Below, piece after piece: positions 1 through 12,294 of a stretch of DNA of 64,000 nt (the first letter of the stretch is position 1; each line of letters opens with the position of its first letter). The translations under genes and the position numbers were made by a program. This stretch comes from Bugula neritina. Lineage: Eukaryota; Bryozoa; Gymnolaemata; Cheilostomatida; Bugulidae. The notes below the pieces were generated by a model that was not told the DNA's origin, made no database searches, and saw only the letters and a list, made by a program, of their open reading frames with translations. The DNA lies in assembly GCA_964035545.1 (NCBI GenBank), contig OZ037772.1, forward strand, positions 2,145,001 to 2,209,000. The letters run 5' to 3'.

Positions 1-225
1 AGCAGTGAGACTATTAGTTACTATGGCAACAACAGTGAAACTATTAGTTACTATGGCAACAGCAGTGAAACTATTAGTTACTATGGCAACAGCAGTGAAA
101 CTATTAGTTACTATAGCAACAGCAGTGAAACTATTAGTTACTATAGCAACAGTAGTGAAACTAGTAGTTACTATAGCAACAGCAGGGAGACTATTAGTTA
201 ATATAGCAACAGCAGTGTAACTAGT
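1..225. repeat. 30-bp minisatellite at window edge
   Basis: About seven head-to-tail copies of a 30-bp unit (AGTGAAACTATTAGTTACTA plus TGGCAACAGC). The array runs off the left edge. The unit is a multiple of three, so one frame stays open, but no protein is implied. Confidence 0.95.
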
Positions 226-254
226 AGCTTAACTAATTCGTGCACAGAGCAAAT

Positions 255-368
255 ATAAACATACACAGCTATAGTGTACACAGAGTATATATAAATATAC
301 ACAGCTATAGTGTACACAGAGTATATATAAATATACACAGCTATAGTGTACACAGAGTATATATAAGG
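255..368. repeat. 36-bp tandem repeat
   Basis: About three copies of a 36-bp unit containing ACAGCTATAGTGTACACAGA; the ACAGCTATAG motif recurs at 265, 301 and 337. Confidence 0.9.
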
Positions 369-369
369 A

Positions 370-2650
370 TATAAGGGTTTGTCTACTGTGAGCTAGCTAG
401 CCAACTATACTATCTATTGTACAGAAAGAAACAATTTCTCTCTCGTATACAATGGCACATATTCAGATATATCTTTATTGTATACTGTGGTGTTACTAAC
501 TGGTCAATAGTAATACAGTCTCTGCCCCCACTACTATAAACCACATGTAAAACTAGTAACATTTCTGTCAATATCTATTAATAACATTCTGAGAACAGCA
601 TGTATATAAATGATAACTTTTTACCAGTAAATATTTCTACTGTAAGAACAGCTCACAGGAAAGCCAGGTTGTCGACTACTGACTCATAATTATCACTAGT
701 TGACTACTAGTAACCATGGTAACAACTAACATCCTATTACTATCAAATGTTACTTGCTATCACCTGAATAAGTATCAGAATAAAGGTATAATGTATGAAT
801 AATGTTGGCAGACAGCAGCCTACCAGTATGTCACTCTTAGTAACTGAGTCAATATACTGAGAAGTTACAGGGAGATGATACAATCGTTATATTTACTCTG
901 CTGTACTAGACAAGGAACAAGAAAACTTGTGTTCTAATGTGCACCAAAATCTCTACTTAGCTACAAACATAGCTGATACTCTCCCCTGTTTATATAATGA
1001 AGTTGTAATCTAAAGAATACAAACACACTTTTCCTTAGTGGATGTCAGGACTGGACTACTCAAAGCTCTCACCAGTTTTAACTTCTCAGGAGCATTGAGG
1101 AACACGGTCTACAAAATACACCCACACATATCTAGAACTACCCTCTATATTCACTAAACAGAGTTCCTCAGTCTATTCAGCATGATAGGACAAACCCAGC
1201 AGGAAATAAACCCAAGGCTAATACAGTTATCTGACTTTGAATCACACATTTTATGTTTCAACATTGCAGAACACATTTAATCAGCACACACTAGGCTAAC
1301 TACAATCAGCTAGTCTCATGGTTCTCTCTCATACTACAGAGAGCTAAGTCTTTCTAACTGGTGGCCAGCTATAAAGTTTTGAGTATTTATATAGTGTGCC
1401 CATGAATTGTTAACAGGGTGGACTCAACTTCTTTAACCCCTTCGTCTCGAACTCTCTGTATAATACTTATATTATGGGGCGCAGTAGCTATGTATTTTTG
1501 TAAATTGAAAAAAGTATTTAAATATACTCCAGTTGCAGTTTTATAATAGATTTGGAGACAACTAGCTAATGTTTAAATGAAAACATTTAATGGCCTACAC
1601 CAAGCTTGAAAATAATTAGATATAAGCCCACCCCTTGTGCTAGTCACATATTCATATTCATAGCTTAAGTGAGCTGAAGCACACATCACAGTGGCTGATC
1701 ATCACCACACACATTCTCACACTGTTCTCATAAACTGCAGTCGTGAATGGTACTTGATCTCTTACTGAAAGTGTTGCTCATAACTGTTCATATTGACACT
1801 GACATTATGAAGTTAGTAGTGATATTTCATTTTCAATAGTAGGGCTTTTAGATGGTATTGATTCGTCCACAATGAGAAATACTTGCAAATGTTGATAAAT
1901 TATTTTATGATTGAATTGGTGAGTTATAATGTGTATCATTCAAATGAGAATACTGAACATGATCTGGTCACCTTGATTACCTCATATTGATTTATCATAA
2001 TTGTCAGTATAATTGTGCCATAGAGAATTCTATTAAGTTTGAAAATTGACATTCAGTTTCACATTGCTCATTCAGTGATCCATGCTTAGTGTCACATTGG
2101 CCTTCAGGCTTAAAGCAACGAAATCTAACAGTAACACTATCTATAAGTATATTTATATTATTATCAAGTATTAGCATTATGACATAAAATTAAACTTAAA
2201 GCCTGTCAGTTATAGTGTCTATGAAATTAAATTCCAAAAATAAAAAAAAAACAAAAATAACAACTTTTATTCACGCTTCAACTTTCAAAACGAAGACTAA
2301 GTTCAACCCAACGAGGTAAGAGATGATCATTTAATCAGTTAATCACAATGCCTAGTATGTTATCACATTCACGCAAGCTTTCACTGTGAATCACAATGAT
2401 TATGAGTATGATTTAATGAGTATGGCAATCCCAACGACAATAAGTATAACTGTGAGTGACTGACTGAGTGTGACTGATAAGAGCCAGGCCAATGCCAGGG
2501 GCAATCGCAATCACAATCGGTATGACTGAATCACTATCAGTATAAGTATTAAAATCACAAAGTCAAATGACAATGCCATTATAGCACTATCAATATCATA
2601 TTGATATTGAATTGAATTTTCATTTTGATTGCGATTATCAAATAGCACCC
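370..2650. other. AT-rich non-coding stretch
   Basis: No convincing exon, RNA gene or mobile element was seen on either strand. Short runs of permuted simple motifs occur near 2340-2640. Confidence 0.5.
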
Positions 2651-2659
2651 TCTTAGTTC

Positions 2660-3295
2660 TTACTATTACTATTAGTATTACTTACAACTTGCTTATGCAA
2701 GAGAATTAAATCTTTAAAGCGTAGCATCCTTTTCAAGCAAAATAAGGATAATAAGTTTCGTCAAATTGAGTTAAAAACTACAACTTATAAGTCACAAGTA
2801 TAAAGCAACTCATCACTAATCCTAGTGGGTACGGCAAGCATTATTTATTTTACAATGCGACAAGATTATCTAGACGGTGCGCTTACGCCTCTCATTGTAC
2901 TTAAGCAATATCCAATTGTATGGTTTTTATGACTTTAAAATCCGTTTTTGAGAAGCAAGGCTAGATAGAAATTAATGATCGATATTGACTCGCTAAGAGT
3001 ACTCATGTAAACCCGCAAACTACAACTTTTAACTTGATCGCAAAGCTGGAAGTACGATAAGCGTCGCCGTATTGATTTCAGGCGAATTTTAGCTTATTTC
3101 TTTCAAACTGCTGAGAAGTAATATTTGCTTCCATTTTATGTCTGTATCAGACATCAGGGCTATCGCGATACAATTATAAATGTTCTTAATTCTATCAATA
3201 TTATGAAATAATTAATGTAGGAAATTCAATTTTGACTATATAGAATAATCTCAATCTGAATAAGTAGTATTTATTTATTGTAACACTTGCACTTC
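2660..3295 (+). repeat. Dispersed repeat, copy 1
   Basis: This roughly 630-bp segment is nearly identical to 40230-41095. Shared landmarks are TTACAACTTGCTTATGCAAG, TAAAGCGTAGCATCC, CTAGACGGTGCGCTTACGCC and TAAGCGTCGCCGTATTGATT. No open reading frame, terminal repeat or poly-A tail was recognised, so the repeat is unclassified. This copy runs on past the point where the other copy is cut by the Harbinger element. Confidence 0.9.
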
Positions 3296-3404
3296 GTCTT
3301 ACTCTTAGTCAGATAACATAGTACATACTCATACTCAATCCCATACTCAATCTCATACTGAGTCCGATACTCATAGTCATAGTGATAGTCTTTGCCATTT
3401 ATTG

Positions 3405-3660
3405 CTAGATAATTTAAGCTAGTACTAGTACTACTACTAGTAGTACTACTACTAGTACTAGTACTAATAATCACAGTAGTAATAGTAATAGTATTAGAGT
3501 AATACTTATACTAATACTAATACTAATAGTAATACTACCACTAGTAGTAGCAGTAGTGCTAGTAGTAGTAGGCTACATGATGATGATCATTATGATTATG
3601 ATTATGAAGATGGTTATTACTATAACTATTACGGTATGAGTATAACTATAACTGTATTAG
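3405..3660. repeat. Simple ACT/AGT-rich sequence
   Basis: Interspersed ACT, AGT and ATT trinucleotides forming many short palindromes (TAGTACTACTACTAGTAGTA). A similar tract lies at 16490-16560. Open frames here are low complexity and not genes. Confidence 0.8.
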
Positions 3661-4270
3661 TATTTGATTTTATTTTGCATTGCTAATTGAAGACCATGCG
3701 TTAAAATTAACTGTTTCTCTCTTTTCTAAGGTACATTTCAAGTTGCACACTAATAGACATATATGCTTTCAATTTTTTTGGTCTATCTTTAAGTTGTGAA
3801 ACTTGACCAGTATGACTACGACTAACTGTAACTAGAATAAAAAATTGGATGATAGAGAAGTTCCATACAGTTACACCTCCTTTGACTTGTGCTACCGTCG
3901 GTAGTGCTAAAAGAGTGGAGCCAAAGAAAAGCAAAATCACAGAATTCACAGCCTGCTGGTTTGAGATTTTTGTGGTCTAGAGATTGTACTGGGTTACAGA
4001 GATCTTTTTCCCGTCTGTGAATTTCTGATCCCTGCGGTTGTTTCTGACTGTGGGTAGTTGGAGGTGTTGAGGGAGTGGGCTCACTGGGTAGGTTATATTA
4101 TTGTAATCATATTAACCAACTTGACAGTTTACTAATTCATTGTCTAACTCTGTCTGTCTTGGTCTAGTAACACTATTTATTTATTTATTTACTTATTAAT
4201 TTATTTATTTGTCTAAATCTTGTCTGTCTTTGTATAGTAACACTATTTATTTATTTACTTATTAATTTAA
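3660..4270. other. Non-coding stretch
   Basis: No supported gene. A minus-strand 80-codon open frame at 3707-3949 has no recognisable domain. TTTA-rich simple sequence lies at 4170-4265. Confidence 0.4.
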
Positions 4271-4274
4271 TTAA

Positions 4275-5135
4275 ATTACTGGTTTATATTACCAAGTTAT
4301 ATTACTAGTTTATATTACCAAGTTATATTACTAGTTTATGTTACCAAGTTATATTACTAGTTATTGTTACCAAGTTATATTACTAGTTAATGTTACCAAG
4401 TTATATTACCAGTTTATGTTACCAAGTTATATTACTAGTTTATGTTACCAAGTTATATCACTAGTTTATGTTACCAAGTTATATTACTAGTTTATATTAC
4501 CAAGTTATATTACTAGTTTATGTTACCAAATTAAATTACTAGTTTATTTTACCAAGTTATATTACCAAGTTATATTACCAATTTAGATTACCAAGTTATA
4601 TTACTAGTTTATGTTACCAAGTTATATTACCAGTTTATGTTACCAAGTTATATTACTAGTTAATGTTACCAAGTTATATTACTAGTTTATGTTACCAAGT
4701 TATATTACTGGTTCATATTACCAAGTTATATTACCAGTTTATGTTACCAAGTTATATTACTAGTTTATATTACCAAGTTATATTACCAGTTTATGTTACC
4801 AAGTTATATTACCGGTTTATGTTAACAAGTTATATTACCAGTTTATGTTACCAAGTTATATTACTAGTTTATATTACCAAGTTATATTACTAGTTCATGT
4901 TACCAAGTTATATTACTAGTTAATTTTTACCAAGTTATATTACTAGTTTATGTTACCAAGTTATATTACTAGTTTATATTACCAAGTTATATTACTAGTT
5001 CATGTTACCAAGTTATATTACTAGTTTATATCACCAAGTTATATTACAAGTTTATATTACCAAGTTATATTACTAGTTTATGTTACCAAGTTATATTACT
5101 AGTTTATATCACCAAGCTATATTACTAGTTTATAC
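4275..5135. repeat. 26-bp minisatellite array
   Basis: About 33 copies of a 26-bp unit whose core is TTACCAAGTTATATTACTAG followed by TTTATG. Substitutions are scattered and a few units are truncated. The array ends about 80 bp before the first Cys-rich collagen exon. Confidence 0.95.
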
Positions 5136-5218
5136 TGCTAGTATTCAACAACTATTCTCCAGCACATCTCAACTCTGACGCAACTACACTGACTAATCAT
5201 CCGTATAGTTTATAGTTT

Positions 5219-8200
5219 ATGTTGAACTCTTCAGACCCTGAGAACTGTGCGTGTGGCTTCACCTGCGAGTGTGGTGCCTGTGTTGGGGTATGTGACCTTG
5301 ACAGAGACTGTGGGAAGCTACAGATCTGTTTGGAGAAACGATGTTATCAGCAGGCCTCACCAGATGACAGAACAGTTATGACTACCTACTATAATTTATA
5401 CTGCGAGTCCAAGTAGCTGCTGTAACTTATGCTGTGAGTCATGACTAACTGATATCACTTATACTGTGAGTCAATTATCAAAAATAGAGATATGTTGTGT
5501 ATGTGAGATATGTGAGGTTATTTAGTGACTAGTTTGCTATTTATAGAGTTTTGTTTCTATTAATAGACTGTACTGAAGATGAACAATGTGGATCTGAGTT
5601 TATTGAATGTATATCCAACATATGCTATCAGCTTTATCCTCTCAACAATCCAGATCTTTCTGATGCTGAGCAGGACAGACTTTTTGATGATCCGCTGGAT
5701 CTACAGAATGATGGTAAGTTACTCTGTTAGTATAGTTACTCTGTTAGTATAGTTACTCTGCTAGTACAGTTACTCTGCTAGTACAGTTACTCTGTTAGTA
5801 CAGTTACTCTGTTAGTATAGTTACTCTGTTAGTATAATTACTCTGTTGGTACAGTTACTCTGTTAGTATAGTTACTCTGTTAGTACAGTTACTCTGTTAG
5901 TATAGTTACTCTGTTAGTATAATTACTCTGTTGGTACAGTTACTCTGTTAGTATAGTTACTCTGTTAGTACAGTTACTCTGTTAGTATAGTTACTCTGTT
6001 AGTACAGTTACTCTGTTAGTATAGTTACTCTGTTAGTACAGTTACTCTGTTAGTATAGTTACTCTGTTAGTATAATTACTCTGTTGGTACAGTTACTCTG
6101 TTAGTATAGTTACTCTGTTAGTACAGTTACTCTGTTGGTACAGTTACTCTGTTAGTATAGTTACTCTGTTAGTACAGTTACTCTGTTAGTATAGTTACTC
6201 TGTTAGTACAGTTACTCTGTTAGTATAGTTACTCTGTTAGTATAGTTACTCTGTTAGTATAGTTACTCTGTTAGTATAGTTACTCTGTTAGTATAGTTAC
6301 TCTGTTAGTATAGTTACTCTGTTAGTACAGTTACTCTGTTAGTACAATTACTCTGCTAGTACAGTTACTCTGTTAGTACAGTTACTCTGTTAGTATAGTT
6401 ACTCTGTTAGTATAATTACTCTGTTAGTATAGTTACAGTAAAAGTTTGCCAGTCATAATAACTTTCACTGTTAGTTGCTCGACAAGTTATTCTACATCTC
6501 TTGTAGCCACAACCAAAGTGGTGTCTATATATTCTGCTAGTGACTTGAGTAATGACTCATATGTAATTGTAATTGATTTTTGCAATTACTTTACAATTAC
6601 ATCTCAATTACTTTAAACTTTTAAATCTTAAAATTTTAAGAAATTTATTCTTTTTTAGCATGACTACTGTTAAATAACAAGTACAGATTAAGTCAATGTA
6701 GTATAGTATCACTTTTGCGAACAAAGCACGTTCACCCCTGTCAAAATTGCCCCTGCTAGGTGGACCCTAGAGGTGAAATTGCATAACTTCCATTTGTCCT
6801 TTGTGAGAACAAAAGTAATTGTAATTGTAATTATTTGCATTGCCATGTAATTGTAATTAATTGCTTTACAATGTAATTTTGTACTGTAATTAATTACATT
6901 TATTTCAACTGTAATTATAATTGTAATTGTAATTGACAAATTCTCATGTAATTGTAATTAATTACATTCACATGTAATTGACCCCAACCCTGGTTTATTA
7001 TGGAGCTCATACTTTTATTGTTCAAGGTCTAGATGTATTCTCCACCATGTTTTTACTAGAAGTGAACTTTATTTTGGTAATAAGTTTAAAATAAAATGTT
7101 GTTTGGCATTGTACAGTTTACTATTGCCTGAATATTGTATTGAGAATATTGGCTTAACAATTCCAGTGCAGCGATGTGATTGGCTTGACAGTATTAGAGT
7201 AGTGATGTGATTGGCTACTCTGTTCTGTTCTGCAGGGCCATGCCTACTTGTATTATGTGTTAATCTTGTTTTGCAGTGAACAGAAAGGGAGAATGGGTCC
7301 CAAAAGACACCCGGGATCTTACAGAACTGATGGAGAGGGAGGGTTCACCCGATGTTGATGGCCTGTCTGGTATATCCGGCAATCCTGGAGATGCAGGAGA
7401 AAGGAGACCACCTTGTTTTTCAGGAGATACCGGACTTTTTGGAGAACCAGGTAATGTTTATGCTCAATTGAGTTTAATCTGTCAAGTTATGTTGGGATCT
7501 TTTTCGTTTTCGTTATTTTATGTTTGTTATGTGGAAAAGGGGAAAACTCTGTCTCGGAGCATTTTTGTTTTTTCAGAGAGCTTTGGATTATTTGATTATG
7601 GTCTACACAGGGGTGTAGACAAACTAAACTACACAGGGGTGTAGACAGACTAAGCTTGACAGGGGCGTAGACAGACTAAACAACACAGGGGTGCAGACAG
7701 ACTAAACAACACAGGGGTGCAGACAGACTAAACTACACAGGGCTGTAGACAGACTAAACTACACAGTGGTGCAGACAGACTAAACTTACTACGAACTTAT
7801 AACTACCCTGCGTCATGCCGTCTCCATTCTCTCTTGTAATTTGACCTTTATTTAGGGAGCAGATTTCTAGTAGGCTATTCTATAGTGACCAGTCACACTG
7901 TTTATTATAGCAACATAGAAATCAAGTTGAAAACTAGTTGCACCTGTTGTGATGATATCAATGGGTGCTTACCGGTAGAGACGGAGTACCTGGACCTGTT
8001 CAGATAGGTTATCAGGGTAAACAAGGAGATCAAGGTCCTGCAGGTAAAAATGAGGAGTTACTCACCCTTGCTTGTGTATTTCTGTTCTTTTTAGGTATTC
8101 TATAATATGCTGGGGTTTCCCTCACAGCTATTATATATGCTGGAATTCCCCTCACACCTATGCTATATGCCGGGTTCCCTCACAGATATGCTATATGCTG

Positions 8201-11071
8201 GGGTTTCCCTCACAGATATTCTATATGCTGGGGTTTCCCTCACAGATATTCTATATGCTGGGGTTCTCCTCACAGCTAGTCTGCACTAAGGCAGGGAGTA
8301 GGCTAAGTAATCATATTGAATCCCAGCAGTGCTTGTTACTTCAACTGGCAGGATTACTGTGTATGATAGTTACTCTGACTGGTTTTCATGGATCATTTTT
8401 ACCATATTGTTTGCCACATGATGCATTGTCTTAGTAAAAACAAGAAAACAAAGAAATATACCAGAAATGTTGAGAAATGTGGTGTTCCAGAATTAATAAA
8501 TGACCACTTGTAATGCATACTGGTGCTGCTTGGTTCATAGGACCTGTCGGACAAGCTGGAGAACCTGGTCTGGATGGCAGAAATGGAAAGACAGGAGAAA
8601 CTGCACGAACTGGTATGCCTGGTCCAACCGGCTCAAGGGGGGTCACTGGAGAACCCGGATCTGATGAAAGGTATTTTTTGTGCTTTACTCTACCCTATTC
8701 AGCTTCTTGGAACTTTTTATTTGATTTAGTTTTTATAATTTGTTATCAATTTTTTCAGAGACGGTTTACCTGGAGTACCGGGTGCTGATGGTAGACCTGG
8801 GGAGCAGGGTGATCAAGGACCTCCTGACCCCATGGGTCCAGTGGGAATCCCCGGTAACCAGGGACCTGAAGGTGCTCAAGGAGACAAGGGTGATAAGGTA
8901 AGAACATTCTTTATTCAGTTTTCTATTTATTTCAGTTCTCTGGTTTTCCACTAGTCAATCCTGTAGTTGTTTATTTGTTTTAGTTTATTTATGTTAATAC
9001 TAGAGTTGCTTCAGTGACACCACATCATGTAATATATTACATAACAGTGCAGTATAATACACCATAATATAATATGTTATACAATACAATAATATTGCAG
9101 AAAATATAATTCACTAATATCTCACAGCTAAGGTGTGTCTCCTAAATATATTCGTTACTATAGGGGCCAGCTGGGCCACAGGGTGCTTCTGGACCAACTG
9201 GATTGTCTGGGCCTACGGGTCCACGTTGGCCAACTGGTCCTCAGGGACCCCACGGAGCTTCCGGGAATTCCCGGCGAACAAGGACCTAAAGGTATGAATT
9301 CAGTTGAACCAATCTTTGTCCTTAGTTATTGGCCATCAACAGAAGTATGGCTCTAAGAGTTGTCCTTCTTGGTAAGGAGATAAGGCAACTCCTAACTCAT
9401 GATAATATGAATATAATCTGCTGTTGTAGGACCCACTGGTTTCCAGGGACCTCAGGGATTCCCCGGAGCTCCCGGTATTTATGGTGCAAGGGGAGATGTC
9501 GGATCACTTGGTATTGCTGGACCACCCGGGCTACTGGGTGCTGACGGCAAACAAGGAATAACTGGTTCTCCTGGTGCTATGGGTCCACCTAGTTGTAATA
9601 AACCAATAGTCTGTATTTCTAGGGTGAACAAGGGAGAGATGGGGAAATGGGTAGTCCTGGCAGTCCTGGACCTCCTGGTAAAGCCCAGTATTTGGTTAGT
9701 TATTAGTAAAACTGAATCATTGTTCATTACTTGTATCTTTTTTTATTTTCTTTCAACTGTGTATTGATGATCTTTTGGGAATTTCATCCATAGCCTGTGA
9801 TTGAAGCTTTTATTTGATTCTACCATGGGTTATGTTAGGTGCGCCCCCTATGATGATGAGTGCAATGATGTCCAACGGTAAAGGTGTACAAGCAGATGAT
9901 GCAGGCGCCAACAATGAGCTCTATAATATGTACCTCAGTGAGTAATGGCCATGATGTGCTTTGATGTTGCCTGCTTTGTAGCGGAAAGGCTCTTTTAAAT
10001 GCTGTTTTGGAACTCAAATGATGGACCTGTTTCAAATTGTTTGTATGTTTAATTTGCAGACAAACAATTTTATAATTAACTGCTAGAAACTATTGTAATA
10101 AAAATATAGACAGCTGTTGTGATGTGTTTCTCCTCCTAGCATTGATGATTGACATTCTTGTTTGATGAGTCACCTATTTAGTTCATTTCTCCAGTTAAAT
10201 GTTGCTAGAATATTCAAAAGTTTTATGTTGAGAATTGTCGCTATAGTAACGTGTTGTTTCATGTATGGATGTTGCTAGTCACCAGATACTAGTCCTCTAC
10301 TATGTTGCTAGTCACTTGATAATCTGAACAATCTCTGGCTTCTTCTTAAGATTAGCAAGTTGTTGGTATGACTATTCCCTTTGCTGATTGTAGATGTATA
10401 AACTCAGTGGCGGTAGAAGACGCATGTGGTGGGAAGAATAAGTCAGTCATTTTATATACAGCTGGTGATAAAGAATACACAGTAACAGTCAGCAGGTTCC
10501 AATATTCAGTGCTGCAGGTTGATTGCAAGGTATGTAAATCTAACCTGTATAGTGTAAATCTGACCTATATAGTGTAAATCTGACCTATATACTGTAAATC
10601 TGACCTATATAATGTAAATCTGACCTATATAGTGTAAATCTGACCTATACAGTGTAAATCTGACCTATATAGTGTAAATCTGACTTATATAATGTAAACC
10701 TGACCTATATAGTGTAAATCTGACCTATAAAGTGTAAATCTAACCTATATAGCGTAAATTCTACCTACATATGAACATGATTGCGATAATTGCATCTTTT
10801 TGTATTGATATACAATATAGCTTGCCTTTGAGGCTTTTTAACAACTACTAATGAGTTCAACCCAAAAGCACTTTGATTTCTGTGCAAGTTTAGAGTTTTG
10901 AGTGTGCCCCCTGCCATTTTGTAGTATTCCAAATCATCAGAAGCTCAGACGGTGATTGAGATTGACACCAAGACCGTCACCCACTTGCCTATTATTGACA
11001 TAGCTCCTGGTGACATCGGGACCACCCACAAAGAGTTTGGGGTTCAGCTTGGAGAAGTCTGCTTTTCATAG
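5219..11071 (+). CDS. Fibrillar collagen gene (multi-exon, disrupted)
   Basis: An extracellular-matrix fibrillar collagen. Two Cys-rich exons (about 5219-5388 and 5567-5713) precede a linker and Gly-X-Y exon at 7277-7450. Further Gly-X-Y exons are at about 7981-8043, 8541-8670, 8759-8897, 9164-9291, 9430-9590 and 9623-9677. The C-telopeptide-like exon is 9839-9937. The last two exons (10394-10529, 10925-11071) match the end of the COLFI C-propeptide: [36 protein letters not shown]. Most introns are phase 1, as expected for collagen triplets. Defects seen: exon 9164-9291 carries one extra base (GGG AAT where GGA ATT is expected), the donor after 9590 is not GT, the acceptor before 7981 is weak, and the COLFI core (the IDPNQG region) is absent between 9937 and 10394. 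Family identity is certain. Whether the gene works is not; these could be real lesions or assembly errors. An AATAAA lies at 11232. The 5' end was not found. Confidence 0.8.
5714..6440. repeat. 17-bp minisatellite at a collagen splice donor
   Basis: About 42 copies of a 17-bp unit, GTTACTCTGTTAGTATA, with mostly A/C and T/C variants. The array starts inside the donor sequence GGTAAGTTACTCTG and fills the first half of the intron. Confidence 0.95.
6540..6992. mobile_element. AATT-rich hAT-like transposon remnant
   Basis: Intronic segment dominated by GTAATTGTAATT on both strands. It ends in ATGTAATTGACCCCAACCCTGG, whose reverse complement (CAGGGTTGGGGTCAATT) resembles hAT terminal repeats. 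The opposite end was not found, so it looks truncated. This is a pattern-based call only. Confidence 0.4.
7605..7790. repeat. About 26-bp minisatellite in collagen intron
   Basis: Seven degenerate copies of AGACTAAACTACACAGGGGT-GTAGAC in the intron after exon 7277-7450. Confidence 0.9.
8095..8290. repeat. About 30-bp minisatellite in collagen intron
   Basis: Six copies of a unit built on TATGCTGGGGTTTCCCTCAC. The same repeat, inverted, is present in the minus-strand collagen copy at 60720-60890, so it predates the duplication. Confidence 0.9.
10532..10770. repeat. 20-bp minisatellite at a collagen splice donor
   Basis: About 12 copies of TGACCTATATAGTGTAAATC. The array starts at the donor of the exon ending at 10529, and the first unit overlaps the GTATGTAAATC donor sequence. 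Confidence 0.93.
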
Positions 11072-11769
11072 ACTCATATCTAACAACAGTGTTATTTGGC
11101 TGATTTTTTAAAACTGTCCCTGATTTGAGAATTAGTGGCCAATCAGAGAATGCAATCAATGTTGGTTGGCTGAGACCAGCAGTCTGATTCTTATATAACC
11201 TAATTTTTAACTGAAATATTTGATTACTCTAAATAAATTTATCCGAGACTTCCAAGGCAGTGATGGTGATTTTTGTACATATAAATTTGGAGGAGTTTAG
11301 CTATAGGGTTTATGCTGTTTTTTAATTATTCCACCATAACCTGAGATTGTGAGTAGTAATTCTAGAATGAGGTAGGGGGGGGGTGTAACGCCCCTCCCTA
11401 TGACTTTATATATTTAGAAACTGTTGTTAATTTAGTAATTCTGTTGGTGCTGCATTTTTAAATTCATTTAATCCAATCATTTCTCTGATATTGCAAAATA
11501 TATTTTACCATAAGGTGCTACGCAAGTTACTTCTCAGCTTGTAAATTTCATCATCAAAATTATTATAGTACTAAAGTTGGTCACAGATTTCTGATAAGCT
11601 GCAGTTTTCAGATCTGATTATTTATCCTATTTATCCTGAAATTAGACATTGTTAGTTTAAAATGGAATTTAACATATGTTTTAGTCACTTAGTTCCAACT
11701 GTGTTGACCATATCAATATTTTAAATTTTACTTTGGCTGCTATGAAGTATATAAGCAAATGGCATTAAG

Positions 11770-12025
11770 TTATTAATATATAATGAGGTTTGCAAAGACT
11801 TAATATACCAAGCAACTGTGACAAGACATGCCAATAACTCCAGCCAATCATACATAAGACTTTGTTCAACTACCTTCAAAGCCAGACTCAACAACCATAA
11901 AGCCTCTTTCCTACATGCAGATAAAGCCAACAACACACAACTCAGCAGACACATCCGGGATTTAAAACAAAAACAACACGAAATTCAGCCTAAAATGGAT
12001 CATTTTAAAAATTTGTAAATCATAC
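11770..12025 (+). mobile_element. Penelope-like GIY-YIG endonuclease fragment
   Basis: Positions 11818-12018 encode a 66-codon piece with the signature YIRLCSTTFKARLNNHKASF, followed by LSRHI and LK. This matches the GIY-YIG endonuclease end of Penelope-like retroelements, where YIGLT, F..R..NHK and LS.hiW.LK are typical. The frame stops at TAA and nothing recognisable as reverse transcriptase precedes it. It is therefore a decayed 3' remnant. A stand-alone GIY-YIG domain is the alternative. Confidence 0.6.
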
Positions 12026-12294
12026 TCAAACCTAATCAACAGATGTAACTTATGTAGCTATGAGAAATATGTAATTTTGAAACAACTGGAGTTATCCACT
12101 CTCAACAAACGCAAAGAGCGAAGTGTGAGAATTCCACGCTAGTGACCTGCCACACACAGTGCGTGTGTTGCGAGTGCAAAATATTATTAGCAAATGATGC
12201 TAGCGTTAAACTTTACTGCTCGCCTACAAACGTTTGGATATTATAAAAGCGGAAATGCAAAATATATAAAACTGTTTTAATTCAGCTCAGTATA

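Noticed and set aside
5-220. 71-codon open frame at the left edge
   Set aside because: Unit of 30 bp keeps a frame open by arithmetic; minisatellite only.
5714-6440. CRISPR-like array
   Set aside because: Units are contiguous with no unique spacers, and the sequence is an animal intron; the same applies to the other tandem arrays.
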